Below are positions 10,819 through 22,800 of a stretch of 64,000 nt of DNA, in pieces. Source of the stretch: Lunularia cruciata. Its lineage: Eukaryota; Streptophyta; Marchantiopsida; Lunulariales; Lunulariaceae. The stretch lies in NCBI GenBank assembly GCA_948567375.1, contig OX419761.1, positions 31,560,501-31,624,500 of the forward strand, written 5' to 3'. Each line of letters starts with the position of its first letter. The first letter of the stretch is position 1. Under the pieces are notes generated by a model. That model worked only from the letters and a program-made list of their open reading frames with translations, was not told where the DNA came from and ran no database searches. The translations under genes were made by a program, and so were the position numbers.

Positions 10819-11637
10819 GATGTCGTCTGTCTTTGCCGACAGTCTCCGACTTCAGAAACCACGTCACGAAGCCTTCAAATCTTCTCAAAATCAAAAAGAC
10901 AATTCTATCACAGAAATTTTATAACATAGTTCGCCATTCGATTGCCCAATTCTTCTGTCTTTCCACCAAATAAGATTCCACTCCGCTCAGTTCACTCTCA
11001 AATTCATAAAAAGTCTAGATCACTAGCGACTATAACCTACTTTGAGCAACTATCAAGAATACTTCGTCCAGGAACCTTGTCCAGTCCTCTCCCGCTTGAA
11101 ATTAATCAGCAATGTTTCCAGAGTCCAACAAAGTCAAACGCTTGAAAATTCCATTACTTTCAAATTTTGTCGACGAAACGCAAGCTGCAGTAGTTTTTGT
11201 TCGTGTTAGTTAAGATTCCTTCTAAACTTCGTGAACAAGTCGACCATTACAGTCGCGTCCGGAAACGATTGTAGACAGTGCGCGCGACGGATCTCTCTCC
11301 AGCCCTTGTTGAGGATTTCTGGACACCGCCGCGACCGCAGCCTGGCATGTTGCCACGTGTCAATGGATGTGTCTGTGACCCTAAATTGCGTCGCGACGAG
11401 AGTACCAACTTCCATGCACCCGTCCCAAACGTTAGTGGTGCACTCTAAAATTGAAAACTTTTCCTGTTTTCCTGTTAGGTAGCTAGAGAAGATCACAGAA
11501 TATCAAAAGGCAATGGTTTATTCTACGTGGGTCTCATAAGGTTCTTATCTGATTCAACAAACTTAATCTCGTTGTTTAGTGCACTTCTCATAAACCAAAT
11601 AGAAGAGAGATGTGAAAGGCGACCACGTAGAAGACAT
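10819..11637. other. Upstream region of GPN2
   Basis: Promoter and 5' leader of the minus-strand GPN2 gene should lie here. Short ORFs on both strands around 11,206-11,496 overlap each other and look random. No TATA box is convincing. Confidence 0.35.
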
Positions 11638-11742
11638 GAAGGATGGGAAGACCTGTCAAGCCCACAAGGGAAGGACAAAAGAGAAAAATGGGGCTAGGTT
11701 CCAATAGTATGGATATAAGAAATCTGCCTCATCGCAATTAAA

Positions 11743-11925
11743 ATAGTCTAGCTATGCAAGTTATAAGGTCTATAAGCTACTGGAGCATAAGGAGAAGCAT
11801 AGTCTAGTGTGATTACTCTCTCCTCCTATAGAGATAGTCTAGCTATGCAAGTTATAAGGTCTATAAACTAATAAGCATCCAGAGAAGCATCATCTAGTGT
11901 GATTGCTCCCTCCTCTTATGGAAAG
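11743..11925. repeat. 91-bp tandem duplication
   Basis: Two copies offset by 91 bp, starting at 11,743 and 11,834. The first 37 bases differ at one position (TCTATAAGC versus TCTATAAAC); the later part, with GAGAAGCAT and CTAGTGTGATT, is more diverged. Confidence 0.75.
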
Positions 11926-13129
11926 CATTAAAAGAGAGATAGGAACAGAGATTTGCATGATATGGGTTTAAGGTTTATCTTGATTTTATGAAAATCAAGA
12001 GATTACAGGGATCCTACTTGGCTTTGTCTAATTCCAAACAGCATGCATTATTGATAAATAAGTATGGAAATGTTCTTAACAATATCTAGTTTATTTTCTT
12101 ATGAAAATCAAATGTAAACACATGGGCTACTATAAGTTTTTAGACATTAGATTGAATAAAAATCTTATAATTATATAAGATTTCATTAAAAAAATTAGAT
12201 CTTTAGATCTAGAATGCAACATGCAAGAAGCATAGTTAACTGATATTACTATGGTGGATTTGCGTGGTTAACCCTGTCCAAGAAATATAACTTTTCTTTT
12301 ATGATAGAATTCGATGAAATTATTCCAAAAAAAATTTAAATTTAAAAAAATTATTCCTCTTTGTATTCAACGGAGAGATAATCCTCCATGGTGGACTTAC
12401 TTTTTAGACCATCAAGAGTTTTCTTATATTGAACCTTGAGAAATCTAAACGACACAAAATGTGGTTATTATTTTCCATAAGTAAGGACTAAACATATAGC
12501 TAATGATTGTTATCTTCTAGTTTTCAACTTTTTTTAATTTTGATTATTTCTATTTATAACGGTAATTTGTCTAACTTGATAAGGTAGACAAAATTTGGTT
12601 CTCATCACCTTCATAAAATAATTATCAAAATGTATTTTACACTCATATATTTAGTAAGAACTAAAAATATGTATGTATACTTAAAATAATTAATTTTTTA
12701 ATTATTTTAACTTATTAAATTAATTTCCTGTCCCTAATAAAACTATAAAATCTTCACATACTCATTTACTGAGTTAAATATTCATATCAATGGATAAATA
12801 GAATTAGAAAGTTTTGGTAAATGAATATCCTGCAGCTAGTTTCATAATGAGTTTTATTGTACTTGCTAATAAATAACATATTTCATTTTTGTCCAAAATT
12901 AGAATTCAAAGCTACTTTTTCTTGTTTTCTTAATAATTCAATTTAGTTCATATCTTATAGTAGTTATATGAAAAAAGGTTTAGTGTCTAAACCATGAACA
13001 GGTTTTTCTAATTTATGGATGGATTTGTTCCTGTTTGTATGTAATATGCTTTCTATTAGGTCATTTAGGGGACAAGATATGGATTGTATTATACCGTTCT
13101 CTTATGTTAATTTGTTAGATGTTATTTGT

Positions 13130-13900
13130 GATTACTTTCCTCTCTACTAGTGGATACATAAGTGATATTTGGTATTTTTTCTCTAGTATTGCTTGCTAAT
13201 CTATCTTCTTTGCATAGTTCCCTTTCTCCAACTTTATTTTAGCATTTTTTAAGTTATAGCATTCAAGGAGGATTATAGGAGTCTTGGGTAATATCGTTAA
13301 ATTAGGTACTTTTGAGTGTATAACAAGTGACTTTATGAGTATACAAATATCTCTATTATCTCCACCATCTCTATTGATTTTGTGTGATAGTGTAGGTCTA
13401 TTATTTATGGAGAAGATGGTACTTGTAGCATTTTTGGTAGAGGTAGCATCTTCACTTTCCTTTTGTTTTGTTGTTGTGAATAAGCTAAAATTGCATGTGA
13501 TAGAGAGGGAGGAAGGATCTTTTTCTCCCCAAGTACTACTGCAATAGACAAGGGATTATCTATCGCCTTAGGCACAAGATGATCTTTCATCATTGTCTCT
13601 TTGCATTCTAAATTGGACTAGAAGTTCGTAGTCTTCATTGATGTATCAATCGTTTCAAAAAGTTCTATGTTGTCTTCTAGTTAACCCATCTATTTGTTGT
13701 ACTACGAGTGCATGACTTCTCGCTTGCTTTACCAAAGGCACAAGTTTTTGAATCCTAGCTTGATTCTACATTAGGAGATTTGACTTGCTACTCTCTCTCT
13801 ATAGCATTCAGGTTATACTTAAGGAGATCCACTTATCTCGTCTTTGTTGTTCACTTATGAATGTGGTATTACCTTAAATGCAATAACTATCCATCTAGAC
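13130..13900 (+). repeat. Dispersed repeat, copy 1 (partner at 58,310-59,000)
   Basis: Collinear with 58,310-59,000 over several blocks: a GGTATT...TTTGYTAATA block, a GGAGAAGATGG/GGAGGAGATGG block, and a frame ending VIEREEGSFS here versus VIEVEEGSFS there. The reading frame around that motif is open for 87 codons (13,284-13,547) and for 72 in the other copy, so a small protein may once have been encoded. Family unknown. Confidence 0.55.
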
Positions 13901-13903
13901 TTG

Positions 13904-13961
13904 TCTTCTAGAAGATGGAAGAGAGAAGGTAGCTACCTTCTCTCTTCCATCTTCTAGAAGA
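13904..13961. repeat. Perfect 58-bp palindrome, no spacer
   Basis: Arms 13,904-13,932 and 13,933-13,961 are exact reverse complements, 29 bases each, meeting at GGTAGCTACC. The outer 12 bases of each arm (TCTTCTAGAAGA) are themselves palindromic. Directly to the right ATATGATACTAT occurs twice within 30 bp. Confidence 0.95.
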
Positions 13962-14544
13962 TATGATACTATGAACATATGATACTATTAGAGATACAAT
14001 GTTTGCTACAACATGAGAAAGTCAATACTTCATTTAAGAGAAATTTTTGTATGCTTGGTAGATGATTTGAGTTAAGAAAACTTGTATTTAATAGATGAGA
14101 AAAAAATTATCATTATAAATCCCATACGTGATGTGATTTTGGAGAGGATGACTATCCATCTTCCTAGACAAGCAACAAGCAAAATGGCAATAGGCAAGGT
14201 CTCTATAGAAGAACAAACTAGACATTTCTAGTTTTGGAATTATATAAATTTATGTTTACAACATTTAACACTTTTGTCAAGGATTAAACTGGAGTTGATG
14301 AAAATAGAGACAACACTTCCACTTCCTTATTTTGTAATTTACTTTAAAAAAGATAAGACTATTGCTTTATAACGTACTATCTAGTGCAATCCATAGGAAA
14401 GCAATCACACAAGTACAATCCATAGAAAAATAATCACATAATGTGATTTGGTGCAAACCATTGAAAAATGATCACAAGAGAAGCATAGACCTTTTGATTT
14501 ACTTTGACATTCTAGTAACGGTAGACTTACTTTGATATGCTTAA

Positions 14545-15083
14545 TAACGTTTGACTTATTTTGACATGCCTAACATGCCAAATAACGAAGTACCGTTTTC
14601 TCTTTTTGATGCTATTACGACTTAACGGCTCGTTTTACTTCTTAGGTGTTATCCTTGAACGGCTCTTAGCCATTATTCCTTGGACGGCTTGATGAAGTCT
14701 TCCATCCATCTTGTTATCTATGCATTGTAATCTTTCACGAGATAATACTTTCTTCGGAGATTCGAATGGTAAATAGGTCATTTGACTTACTTTCGAACAT
14801 GGCCCCATTTACTTCATAGGTTCGTACGACTTTGAATGACATACTTTAGAACTTTGCCTCATTTTACTTCGTAGGTTCTTTCGTACTATCCGTTTGACTT
14901 ACTTTGGCATACTAGATAACGAAGTACCATTTTCTCCTTTTTGATCCATTAGCCTTATTCTAGTTCATTGTACTTCTTAGGATCGTAGGTATTGTCGTTG
15001 AATGGCTCTTAGATATTATCCCTTGGACGGCTTTGATCAAGTTTTCAATCATCTTGTCATCCTATGCGTGTCGCCTTTCACCA
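14545..15083. repeat. Tandem duplication, about 345 bp offset, at the insert's right end
   Basis: Two related units begin near 14,545 and 14,890. Both run through TTTGACTTA, ATAACGAAGTACC, TTTTCTC, ACTTCTTAGG, GAATGGCTCTTAG/GAACGGCTCTTAG and TTGGACGGCTT to a CTTTCAC sequence. The inverted end motif is therefore present twice at this edge. Confidence 0.7.
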
Positions 15084-15818
15084 ACTGTGGAGAAAAAGGC
15101 TCATCAAGCATTTCAGAAATACTGCGTTTGCAAAGGCGGCAGAAACGACAGAAGCTTGCGTAATGGAATTAAAGGTCCCATGACATACAATAAAACTTCT
15201 ACTCTTCTGAGCCTACATGCCTCAGTGACGACAGCTATGGAAGGTAAAGTCCACATAGAGACAAGACAGTGCACCAATATTCTATCTTTTCATAGTAGCA
15301 GAATGGAACGGCAAAACCATCTATGCAAATGTCTACCCATTGTAAGATGTCGGCACCCTTGAGGAATTACAATATTCAGTTCATGGCTCTATCACACAGA
15401 AAGCTAAACGGGTTAAAATCTGTGTGTATAAGCCCCAGTGAACGGTAACCATTTACAGCGGACGTTGAAAATTGGAGAATCTGTTATAATAACAGGAGAA
15501 TTTGGACATCACAGGGAACAGGAAGTTCCCTGCGAGTTAGTGAGCAGACGCTAGACGTGATAGATAACCCACTCGAACACACCTGGGTTGAATCAGCCTC
15601 TTAATGAGATTGAAAAGAAGATTTGAATCACCACAAGCAACCCATATTCAAAACGACAGTCGGACAGTATGCAAAGAAATAGTCCTCAAGCACTTGAGCG
15701 ACTCGTTCGTTTATTGTCATCTGTACACAAGCACGCTTCTTTTTGAAGATTTACATGGTGCCTATCAAGTAAGGGCTAGTTCTAGGACTTCCAAACCGCC
15801 CCATCATACGCTCTACAC
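15069..15818. other. 3' flank of the glutaredoxin gene
   Basis: Island-type composition. Expected to hold the 3' UTR of the minus-strand glutaredoxin gene. The ORFs in this stretch are unconvincing. Confidence 0.35.
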
Positions 15819-17702
15819 TTACAGGGCGCCTGCATCTTTCAAGAGCGGCATCAACTTCCCAGCGTTGTGTTTAGAGACTGTATCTGCACCATTCAAGAGA
15901 AACCATGAGTACTTTTGAGATTGTATCAAATGTATTGGACTATACTCCTGTACTCAACAAGCGCAGTGCTCCACCTTTTATTTAACTACAAGTAGGAGGT
16001 TCAAACTTGCAGAATAAGTCTCCAGTTGATTAACGAGAGGGCAGTATTCGAAAACTAATCATCAATTGAAACCGTTCACGGAAAATAGGCATGGCTACAA
16101 GTCAGGCACTCGGATGTTTTGACACAGGAACTGGCATCCAGATGATGTGCAGCAATAACTCCATCACTTATACCGGGATGAACACTGAATGATGACAATT
16201 CTGCAATAACCAAATGCTTGCTACTTATTTACTTCAAATGTAAGAGAAGGTTAACTGACCATCACAGCCTCCAATATGTTTTTCTTTGACGAAAACGCTA
16301 GGGACAGTGCGCTGTCCTGTCCATTGAGCAAGTGCTGCCTGGATTTCATTTCCATCCTCTGAAAAGTGTTGAAATAAAACAAGGATGAGAACAGATCAAA
16401 CTAATTTCGCTCAGTTCAAGTGTTTCTTTAAAATGAAAAGACAGTCACAGATCGAAGAAGATTGCGTTCCGATACCTCTTCTTGACGGCAGAGAATAGCA
16501 AAGCTACTATCTCTGAAGGAAGGATAGGTCTGAGTATGTCAGGACGATGAATGTGACGATGAATCAAAGTGATCATGCAATTAGAGTTAAATAGCAACAG
16601 GACCGATGACTAGATTCAACTGTCATCTTGTATACCGGATCACTTACTTTCTTCATCGAGCTCGACAGCTTTGTACTTGGCTCCCAAGCTTGTTAGCAGC
16701 TTTTTCACTTTTACACAGTAAGGACAGTAGCTTTTGCTGCACATAAGAGGAATACAATTGAATAAGAAGCCGTAAATGGACAAACTGCTGATCTGCAGTA
16801 ATAAAGCCACTAAATGGTCAGTTACATTGGCTTCGATTGGCAATGTGACCGTATCGGAAGATCTAATAGCAGCAGAGGAAACGTTTGAATCCCTTAGTGG
16901 TGACAATCGCCTCTCGGTGACCAAATTTGAAGTGAAACAGATTCTTCTGCCGCATCCCTGCTTGGGATCGAGAACGAAACAGTTAAAGTGAGCTTTTATT
17001 TACGTTCATCAAATTTCAGTCAACTGTCTCCTCTGTGAACTCGCAACCGACTAATTTCCTCATTCCACATGTAAGAATCTTCTGTACCGCAAACCTTGCG
17101 ATCATGTCGTAGTAAAGTTACAATCGATCCCTAATTCAGTATTAGACTCCATCCCAGAAACCTATGCGATTGAATAAACTAAAGGTTGTAAAATCGGCTG
17201 TCTAGATGAAGAGGGCGAGTAATCATTTCTGTTATTAACAACAGTAATAACCCACACATCATGCGAGGACCGTGGATTCCGACAACCTCCCAGCCTCCAA
17301 GCACTCAGGCGACTCAATAGTTGGAAAAGATTCAGTCCCATCCAAGACGAAAGAGCGACGGGGAACAGAGATCAACTCATTCATCGTTCCACCCATAATC
17401 CATGGCCAATACGAGAAACACTTTACTTGCCCCAACAAATAGGGCACATGAAGATTTCACACCTAGCTCAGAACGGTATTCTCCAGATTTTGTTTTTTGA
17501 TTGGCAATCATATAACAAGGACCACAATCATGCCACTTCAGCTTCTCTGACAAAGATTCCGTATTAGCGACTAATCGGACTCAAAATCCCCTGCCGACAT
17601 CCAATCAAACGCTGATTCCAAAGCACCCTCTCCAATTCCGACACACCTGAAAACGATGACTTCATTGCCAGCAACAAGTTCCTTGGCCTTAGCAAGAGCC
17701 AT
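15819..17702 (-). CDS. CPYC-type glutaredoxin, 4 exons, 102 aa
   Basis: Exons in transcript order: 17702-17647, 16736-16648, 16358-16260, 15883-15819, totalling 309 nt with matching phases. The product is a class I glutaredoxin, which uses glutathione to reduce disulfides or glutathione-mixed disulfides, normally cytosolic. The active site CPYC is at residues 23-26, the cis-proline motif TVP at 66-68 and the glutathione-binding GGCD at 78-81. Length equals that of short plant GRX C2-type proteins, with no transit peptide. An in-frame ATG at 17,777 would add 25 residues without family resemblance, so I start at 17,702. Intron 1 is long (910 nt). No defect seen. Confidence 0.94.
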
Positions 17703-19871
17703 TTCGAGCCCTCTCCTTTTCGTAGAATCGATGTGGGTAGAGAAAAAACTGTCAAATCCTCTCGTCTCCAATTTCACAAACTCTTGTTCTCCCTTCCTCT
17801 GGTCTGCCTTTTATTCTTCGAAATCGATGTGGGTAGAGAAGAAACTATCAGATCCTCCCGCCTTCAATTGGACGAGCCCTTGTGTCCTCCTCCCCCTCCG
17901 GCTCTGCTCTGATCCACTTGTTTCCTTCCGTTGCCGACAAGCCGACAATCTGTACCACAATTAAATTCCCTCCTTTCATCCCAGTGAGAGGAGGTAAGAG
18001 TCAGGACTTCCAAATTAGTGAAGGAGCGTGACCGGACTTGCAAAGGACACGCGTGATCTGCGAACCGGAAAGAACCTGTCGATCCATTGCTTCTGCTTCA
18101 AGTCTGGTCCCGGCCAGGTGGCCGAATATTCATGAACTGAACAACGTCCTTACCTTGGAGTCGCTGTCGGAAGCTGCCTGGTAACATTGTTAGTAGACCC
18201 CACCTCTATGTTTCTGTCCACTGACTGATGGGGCACGAATACTGGGGCCCAGAAGCCAATTGATTCCGTGAACATGACTCTCGAAGGTCGCAATGATCAG
18301 CGTTGTGGACTTCCTATGTGTCGTATTCAGCAATGGAACGGGAGGCCCGTTCTGCTCAGACATTTGAGGGGCATTTACTGTACTTACTTCAGCGTAGAGT
18401 GTGCGTCGGAGATTATTCAATGTGTTGGGTTCGACCGCCATTCGGAGGACACAGACGTTGAAACAGTCCCAAGAGGTAAGACGGTTTTAGTAACAGGAAC
18501 TGCGAGTTATATGATGCTGAGTAGAACTGTAGGTCTCTACTTTTGAAGTGATTATGCGATGTGGACTGGAATCATTGGACGTTTTAGCCATAAATTTGGA
18601 GATTATTTGCTCCATAGATAGAGAGTACTGAGTTTCGAAGCAGCTTCTTATCTGCGATTGAGACACCGCAGGGACTAGGTAGGAACTAAGTAGGAACTAG
18701 GTAGGGGGTAGTTAAGAGGTGGAATTTTACGGAGATGCTCTTGTTGACAGATATCTGTGAGTTCGTTGATCCGCATTTATAAGATGGAGGAGATTTATTA
18801 AGTGTTTATTTTGCTGAACTTTGTTCCTTGATCATATCCAGTGCTGGGAGAAAGTAAACTGAATCCATCCACGAAGTTTAAGGCAATAGGCTTGGGGAAT
18901 GTTCCAGCACAAATTCATGTGAAGTCCAATGTTTGATGCCTTGAGATTTTATAACATTAATTCTGATTGAGAGTGTGTAGAACTTCCAAATCTCAAAACC
19001 ATATCGACTGATGTTGCTTTCGTCTCAAAAAGCAATATCGACTCAACGTTTTAGAAGGTAGAGAATGCTATCATGACATGATCTAAGAATCCTCAGAGAA
19101 TTTGACATGCAGACAGGCTAGGAGTAATTGCGGTGTCTACTTCAAGATGTAATCTGGAAAGAATGGAATAAGGTTAAAATTACCACACTTGCTGACAATA
19201 GCTCGTCTCTCAATCATCGGAGAGGGAAACAAATCACACTTCCACTGTGAGCTTTTGCTGTCTGATCCGCGTGTACAATTTCCAAGTTAATGTTATGCGA
19301 TCATATAAAGAACAAACAACCATAAGGGATTGTTCTCCTGGTGCCTGTGTATCTATTATCACCTCTAAGAGGAGTGGGTATTGATAAGAACAAGTGATAT
19401 ATACATTGTCCCTGCCCTATACTCTCTCTTCCTGTGCACTAAGTGGGTCGGAAGTTGTAATTATCGGATTAATTCCATATAAACATACAATGAGCCATCA
19501 GGGCCGCTCTGTCGGGAGTTCAATCCATGGCCTTTATGCTGATACTGATTCTAATCTGATACAATTTACACTCCTGTGAGGAACAGGTTTGCATGGTTTG
19601 TACATATGTTTGTCCTGCATTCGTTCATAAAAGGCATCTTCTCTCCCTGACACTCCCAAGAGTAAAAGCATCCCGTTCCGTCCACTTCCCCAACAAACAG
19701 CGTAAAAAGCTTCTTCTGACGCGTAATCCCCTTGATCAGCGAATGGTTCTGCGATTTACTTGACCAGCTTCTTTTTCTCCACTGGACGGGTAGGTTGTGA
19801 GTGAATGATCCCGCTTGCGGAGAATGAATTAGGGAATAATAGACACCTTTCTTTACTCTTCACGTGACGAG
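17703..19871. other. Intergenic: glutaredoxin promoter and LRR 3' flank
   Basis: Besides the duplication at its start, it holds a short array of the 12-bp unit TAGGTAGGAACT at 18,675-18,712 (three partial copies). ORFs at 18,190-18,441 (minus) and 18,268-18,546 (plus) overlap antisense and match nothing I know. Confidence 0.4.
17725..17871. repeat. Tandem duplication upstream of the glutaredoxin start
   Basis: TCGATGTGGGTAGAGAA at about 17,727 and again at about 17,820, each followed by related sequence (AAACT, TCA, ATCCTC, CCAATT/TCAATT). Offset about 93 bp, roughly 80 percent alike. It lies in the probable 5' UTR or proximal promoter. Confidence 0.7.
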
Positions 19872-22800
19872 CTATCGAAGACGAATTACGGTTAAGTTCG
19901 GCAAGGACGATGTCTGAAGTCTTTCCACAGCAGCTTGGGTGACTTTGCAAGAATGGAGCGCCAAGGAAGTTAAGTTGCTCAAAGGTCGTAGATGCTGCAG
20001 CCCTGCGTTCGTGATGCGCGAGTTGTTTACATTTAGTGACACTAGCCCGGTCATACCTGGGTTCAGGAAGTGGCAACTTTGTCAGCATCAAGCTGAGCCA
20101 TCAACATATTTTGAAACTCTCGAGCTACTTTGATGGAAGTAAGGTTTTGGAACATGAATCGATTAGGGCAGAGGTATCAAAGTGACCACGATAAAAAAAG
20201 GTTGGTAGTCACGATAAAAAAAGGTTGGTAGTCATGACCAATGAAGGACATGGATCACTGGGTAGCTACCATGGACAAGAGAATTCCAGACAAGACAAAT
20301 ACGACATCCATAGATTACTCCTTGCTCCATAGTTAGTTGAACTATGGAGCGAGGAGTAGAAGAGACCTACCGGAAAGAGATTGAAGCGCGTGATCGGTCA
20401 AATGAGAATTCTGCGAGAGGTTTAGTGAAGTCAAAGACGTCAGGTCTTTAATATTCTTCACACCAGCATCTGTGATTCTTCCACCGCATAGCTCTAGGGA
20501 TTGTAGCCTCTTGAAATCTGATACAGAATCCAGAGAACCGTTATGACACTACCATGAGCATCTCCACCGGCATAAGACTGTTATGGCACAGTACTTTCCT
20601 GTACTTATCAGGAAGAATATATGAAGACGTTTGAGTTTGTTGTTCAGCATGCACACCAAATATGCAGGGTTCTGGAGCCATGAGGGGTGGCTCCCTCCGT
20701 CTTTGAATGTTTACCCTTTCTTCCGAGGTCTCATTATCAAGATTTTCAGTAGGTACTGCCCTGATGCTTAGGTTCTTATACATTATCACCTATTAACACC
20801 ATTGCTTCCGTATACCCCCAGTGAAGATCATAGCTTAACTTCACCCAAAAAAAAATGTGTAAGAAGGGTAGAAAGAACTCACGTTTCAAGCATGTAGTGC
20901 CCTGGTCTGTGATTAGTGCTCCAAACAGATCTAAGTTCGTCAAGTTTGTCAAACCTGCAACAAGATGAGAGGAGAATCAAAGCAAGCAACGGAAAATTCT
21001 CTGCAGATAACCATCTAGTAGGAGGCGTCTTTGTGCAGTCCACTATGTGTCCTACGATCATTTTAAGTGAGACTCAAAATCAAGGTTCGAAGTCCTCTTC
21101 CTCGACCTGGTAAAATTGAGAATCTTCTAGCTAATAAGCCATAAGCCAACCTTCTGAAAAACGAACGTTGTGCCTGCTAATGAACTGCCTGGGTACTTTG
21201 CTGAATCGTAGCTCAAACTCCGGAGACGCGTTCCTAAAGATAATATCACTATGTGGTAATTAGGCTGATGCTAACCAGCACAGGATCAAGTGTGTGGGAA
21301 CTTACTTGTGAGAGCCATAAGGCCAGTGTCTGTGATTTGCCGACAATCGAGATTTAGAGACGTAAGTGAAACTATCCCTGATATCCTCCTAAGCCCGCTG
21401 TCAGTCACTGATGTAAAAGACAGATTAAGGGCTTCCAGCTTGTTCAGACCTACACCAATTTACCATGAACCACCAATCCATTGGTGGTTGTTCACGTCAC
21501 ATAAGTTCCCATCCAGTAGAAATAGTCGATTACCAAGATCCTTTGCGTCTGTATTTTCTAAGTAGCATTTTTGCCATCTACATACTGCAAACTAAACTTA
21601 CCCTTCGCTTAAATTGGCATGGCATAGAAAATTAACACTAGCCTCCTGTTAAATTGATCGAAAGTAGCACTGGGCCAAAAAGAGAACGTGAATGCTACCT
21701 GAGAGGTACTGGAGTCCAGAATTCCCGACTTCTGTGTCGGAGAGGTCCAATCGTCGTAGATTCTGTAGACCTATTAAACCAATCAGGCCAAATGAATCAT
21801 CTCAGACACAACCATGATGAGAACACTTTTCAGCACATTGTCGCCTTGAATAAGAGTTTACCAAGTATTTCTATACTCGTAAGCTGAGATTTTCTAAGAC
21901 AGTGAATCATTGTGAGATTAGTGTCAGGAAGTGAGTGTAGACCTCGGAAGTGCTGAACTCCTGTATCACGAACTCCTTTACATGAGTCCAAATTCAAATT
22001 CTCCAGGTTGATCAAGCCTGCATTTTAGGAATCATCGGTACCGATGATGAACATACAAGAAGAAAGTTATGAAACACGGGCTAATTGCAAACCGAACGGA
22101 TTACATTACATCTGATACCACACAGAATGCTAGAACATGACCACACTTTCCCACGTAGGCATCATAGTGGCCCACTTCGCTCAGGTCTGATCCTTGATAG
22201 ACGTAAAAGTGTACGACCTTGGAAGCTTTTATATCATATCTTTAAGAACCAGTAAAGTTCCCTTTGAGAAGATTACTAAGAAAATATGAATGTCACAAAT
22301 TTCTATTTCTTTGAAATACTATGAAACCTTACAAACGTGAAGTACACAGAAATGAACCAGCATGTGCACCAAAACATTAAATTTCGTACCTCTCAGATGA
22401 GAAAGGCCAACATCAGATACTTCGCAGTAACCCATGTCTAAGACTTTGAGGTTGATAAGTCCTGCATCCAACATACAACCAGGTAAGACGTCCGCCCAAA
22501 ACCATAATGCATAGGCAATATTGACCTTCACTTCTAAAAGGTATTCTGAAAGACAAGCATCAGTCCACCGCGGTAGACACCTTGTCAGTAAATTCAATCT
22601 CAAGCAACAGTCAGGACATTCAAAGGTGCTGTAAGCCAAACGAATCTAGCAGCTACCTACAAGCAGGCTGTACCTTCAAGTTTCCTGAGACCAGCATCTG
22701 ATAGGCGACAATGCTTAACGTTGAGAGTTAACAAATTTTTCAGACCTGTATCAACAGAATTCGCATCACCTGAGTTACATACCGTAACCACAAGAATGCG

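Larger units (their letters stand above)
11638..15068. mobile_element. AT-rich insert with related inverted ends
   Basis: At the left edge (11,638-11,663) is GAAGGATGGGAAGACC followed by TGTCAAGCCC. At the right edge, in opposite orientation, 14,680-14,719 and 15,021-15,068 carry related sequence (TTGGACGGCTTGAT, then a run ending CATCTTGT). The interior is strongly AT-rich and has no recognisable transposase. Flanks on both sides have island-like composition. The same end motif recurs at 27,962, 56,588 and 60,712. I read this as a non-autonomous terminal-inverted-repeat element or a nest of them. Exact ends and target-site duplication could not be fixed by eye. Confidence 0.5.

Noticed and set aside
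17703-17777. Upstream in-frame ATG at 17,777 as the glutaredoxin start
   Set aside because: The added 25 residues resemble neither a transit peptide nor any glutaredoxin N-terminus; the 17,702 start gives the usual short form.
18190-18546. Overlapping ORFs of 83 and 92 codons between the glutaredoxin and LRR genes
   Set aside because: Antisense to each other, no motif, no splice partner; they lie in the presumed glutaredoxin promoter.
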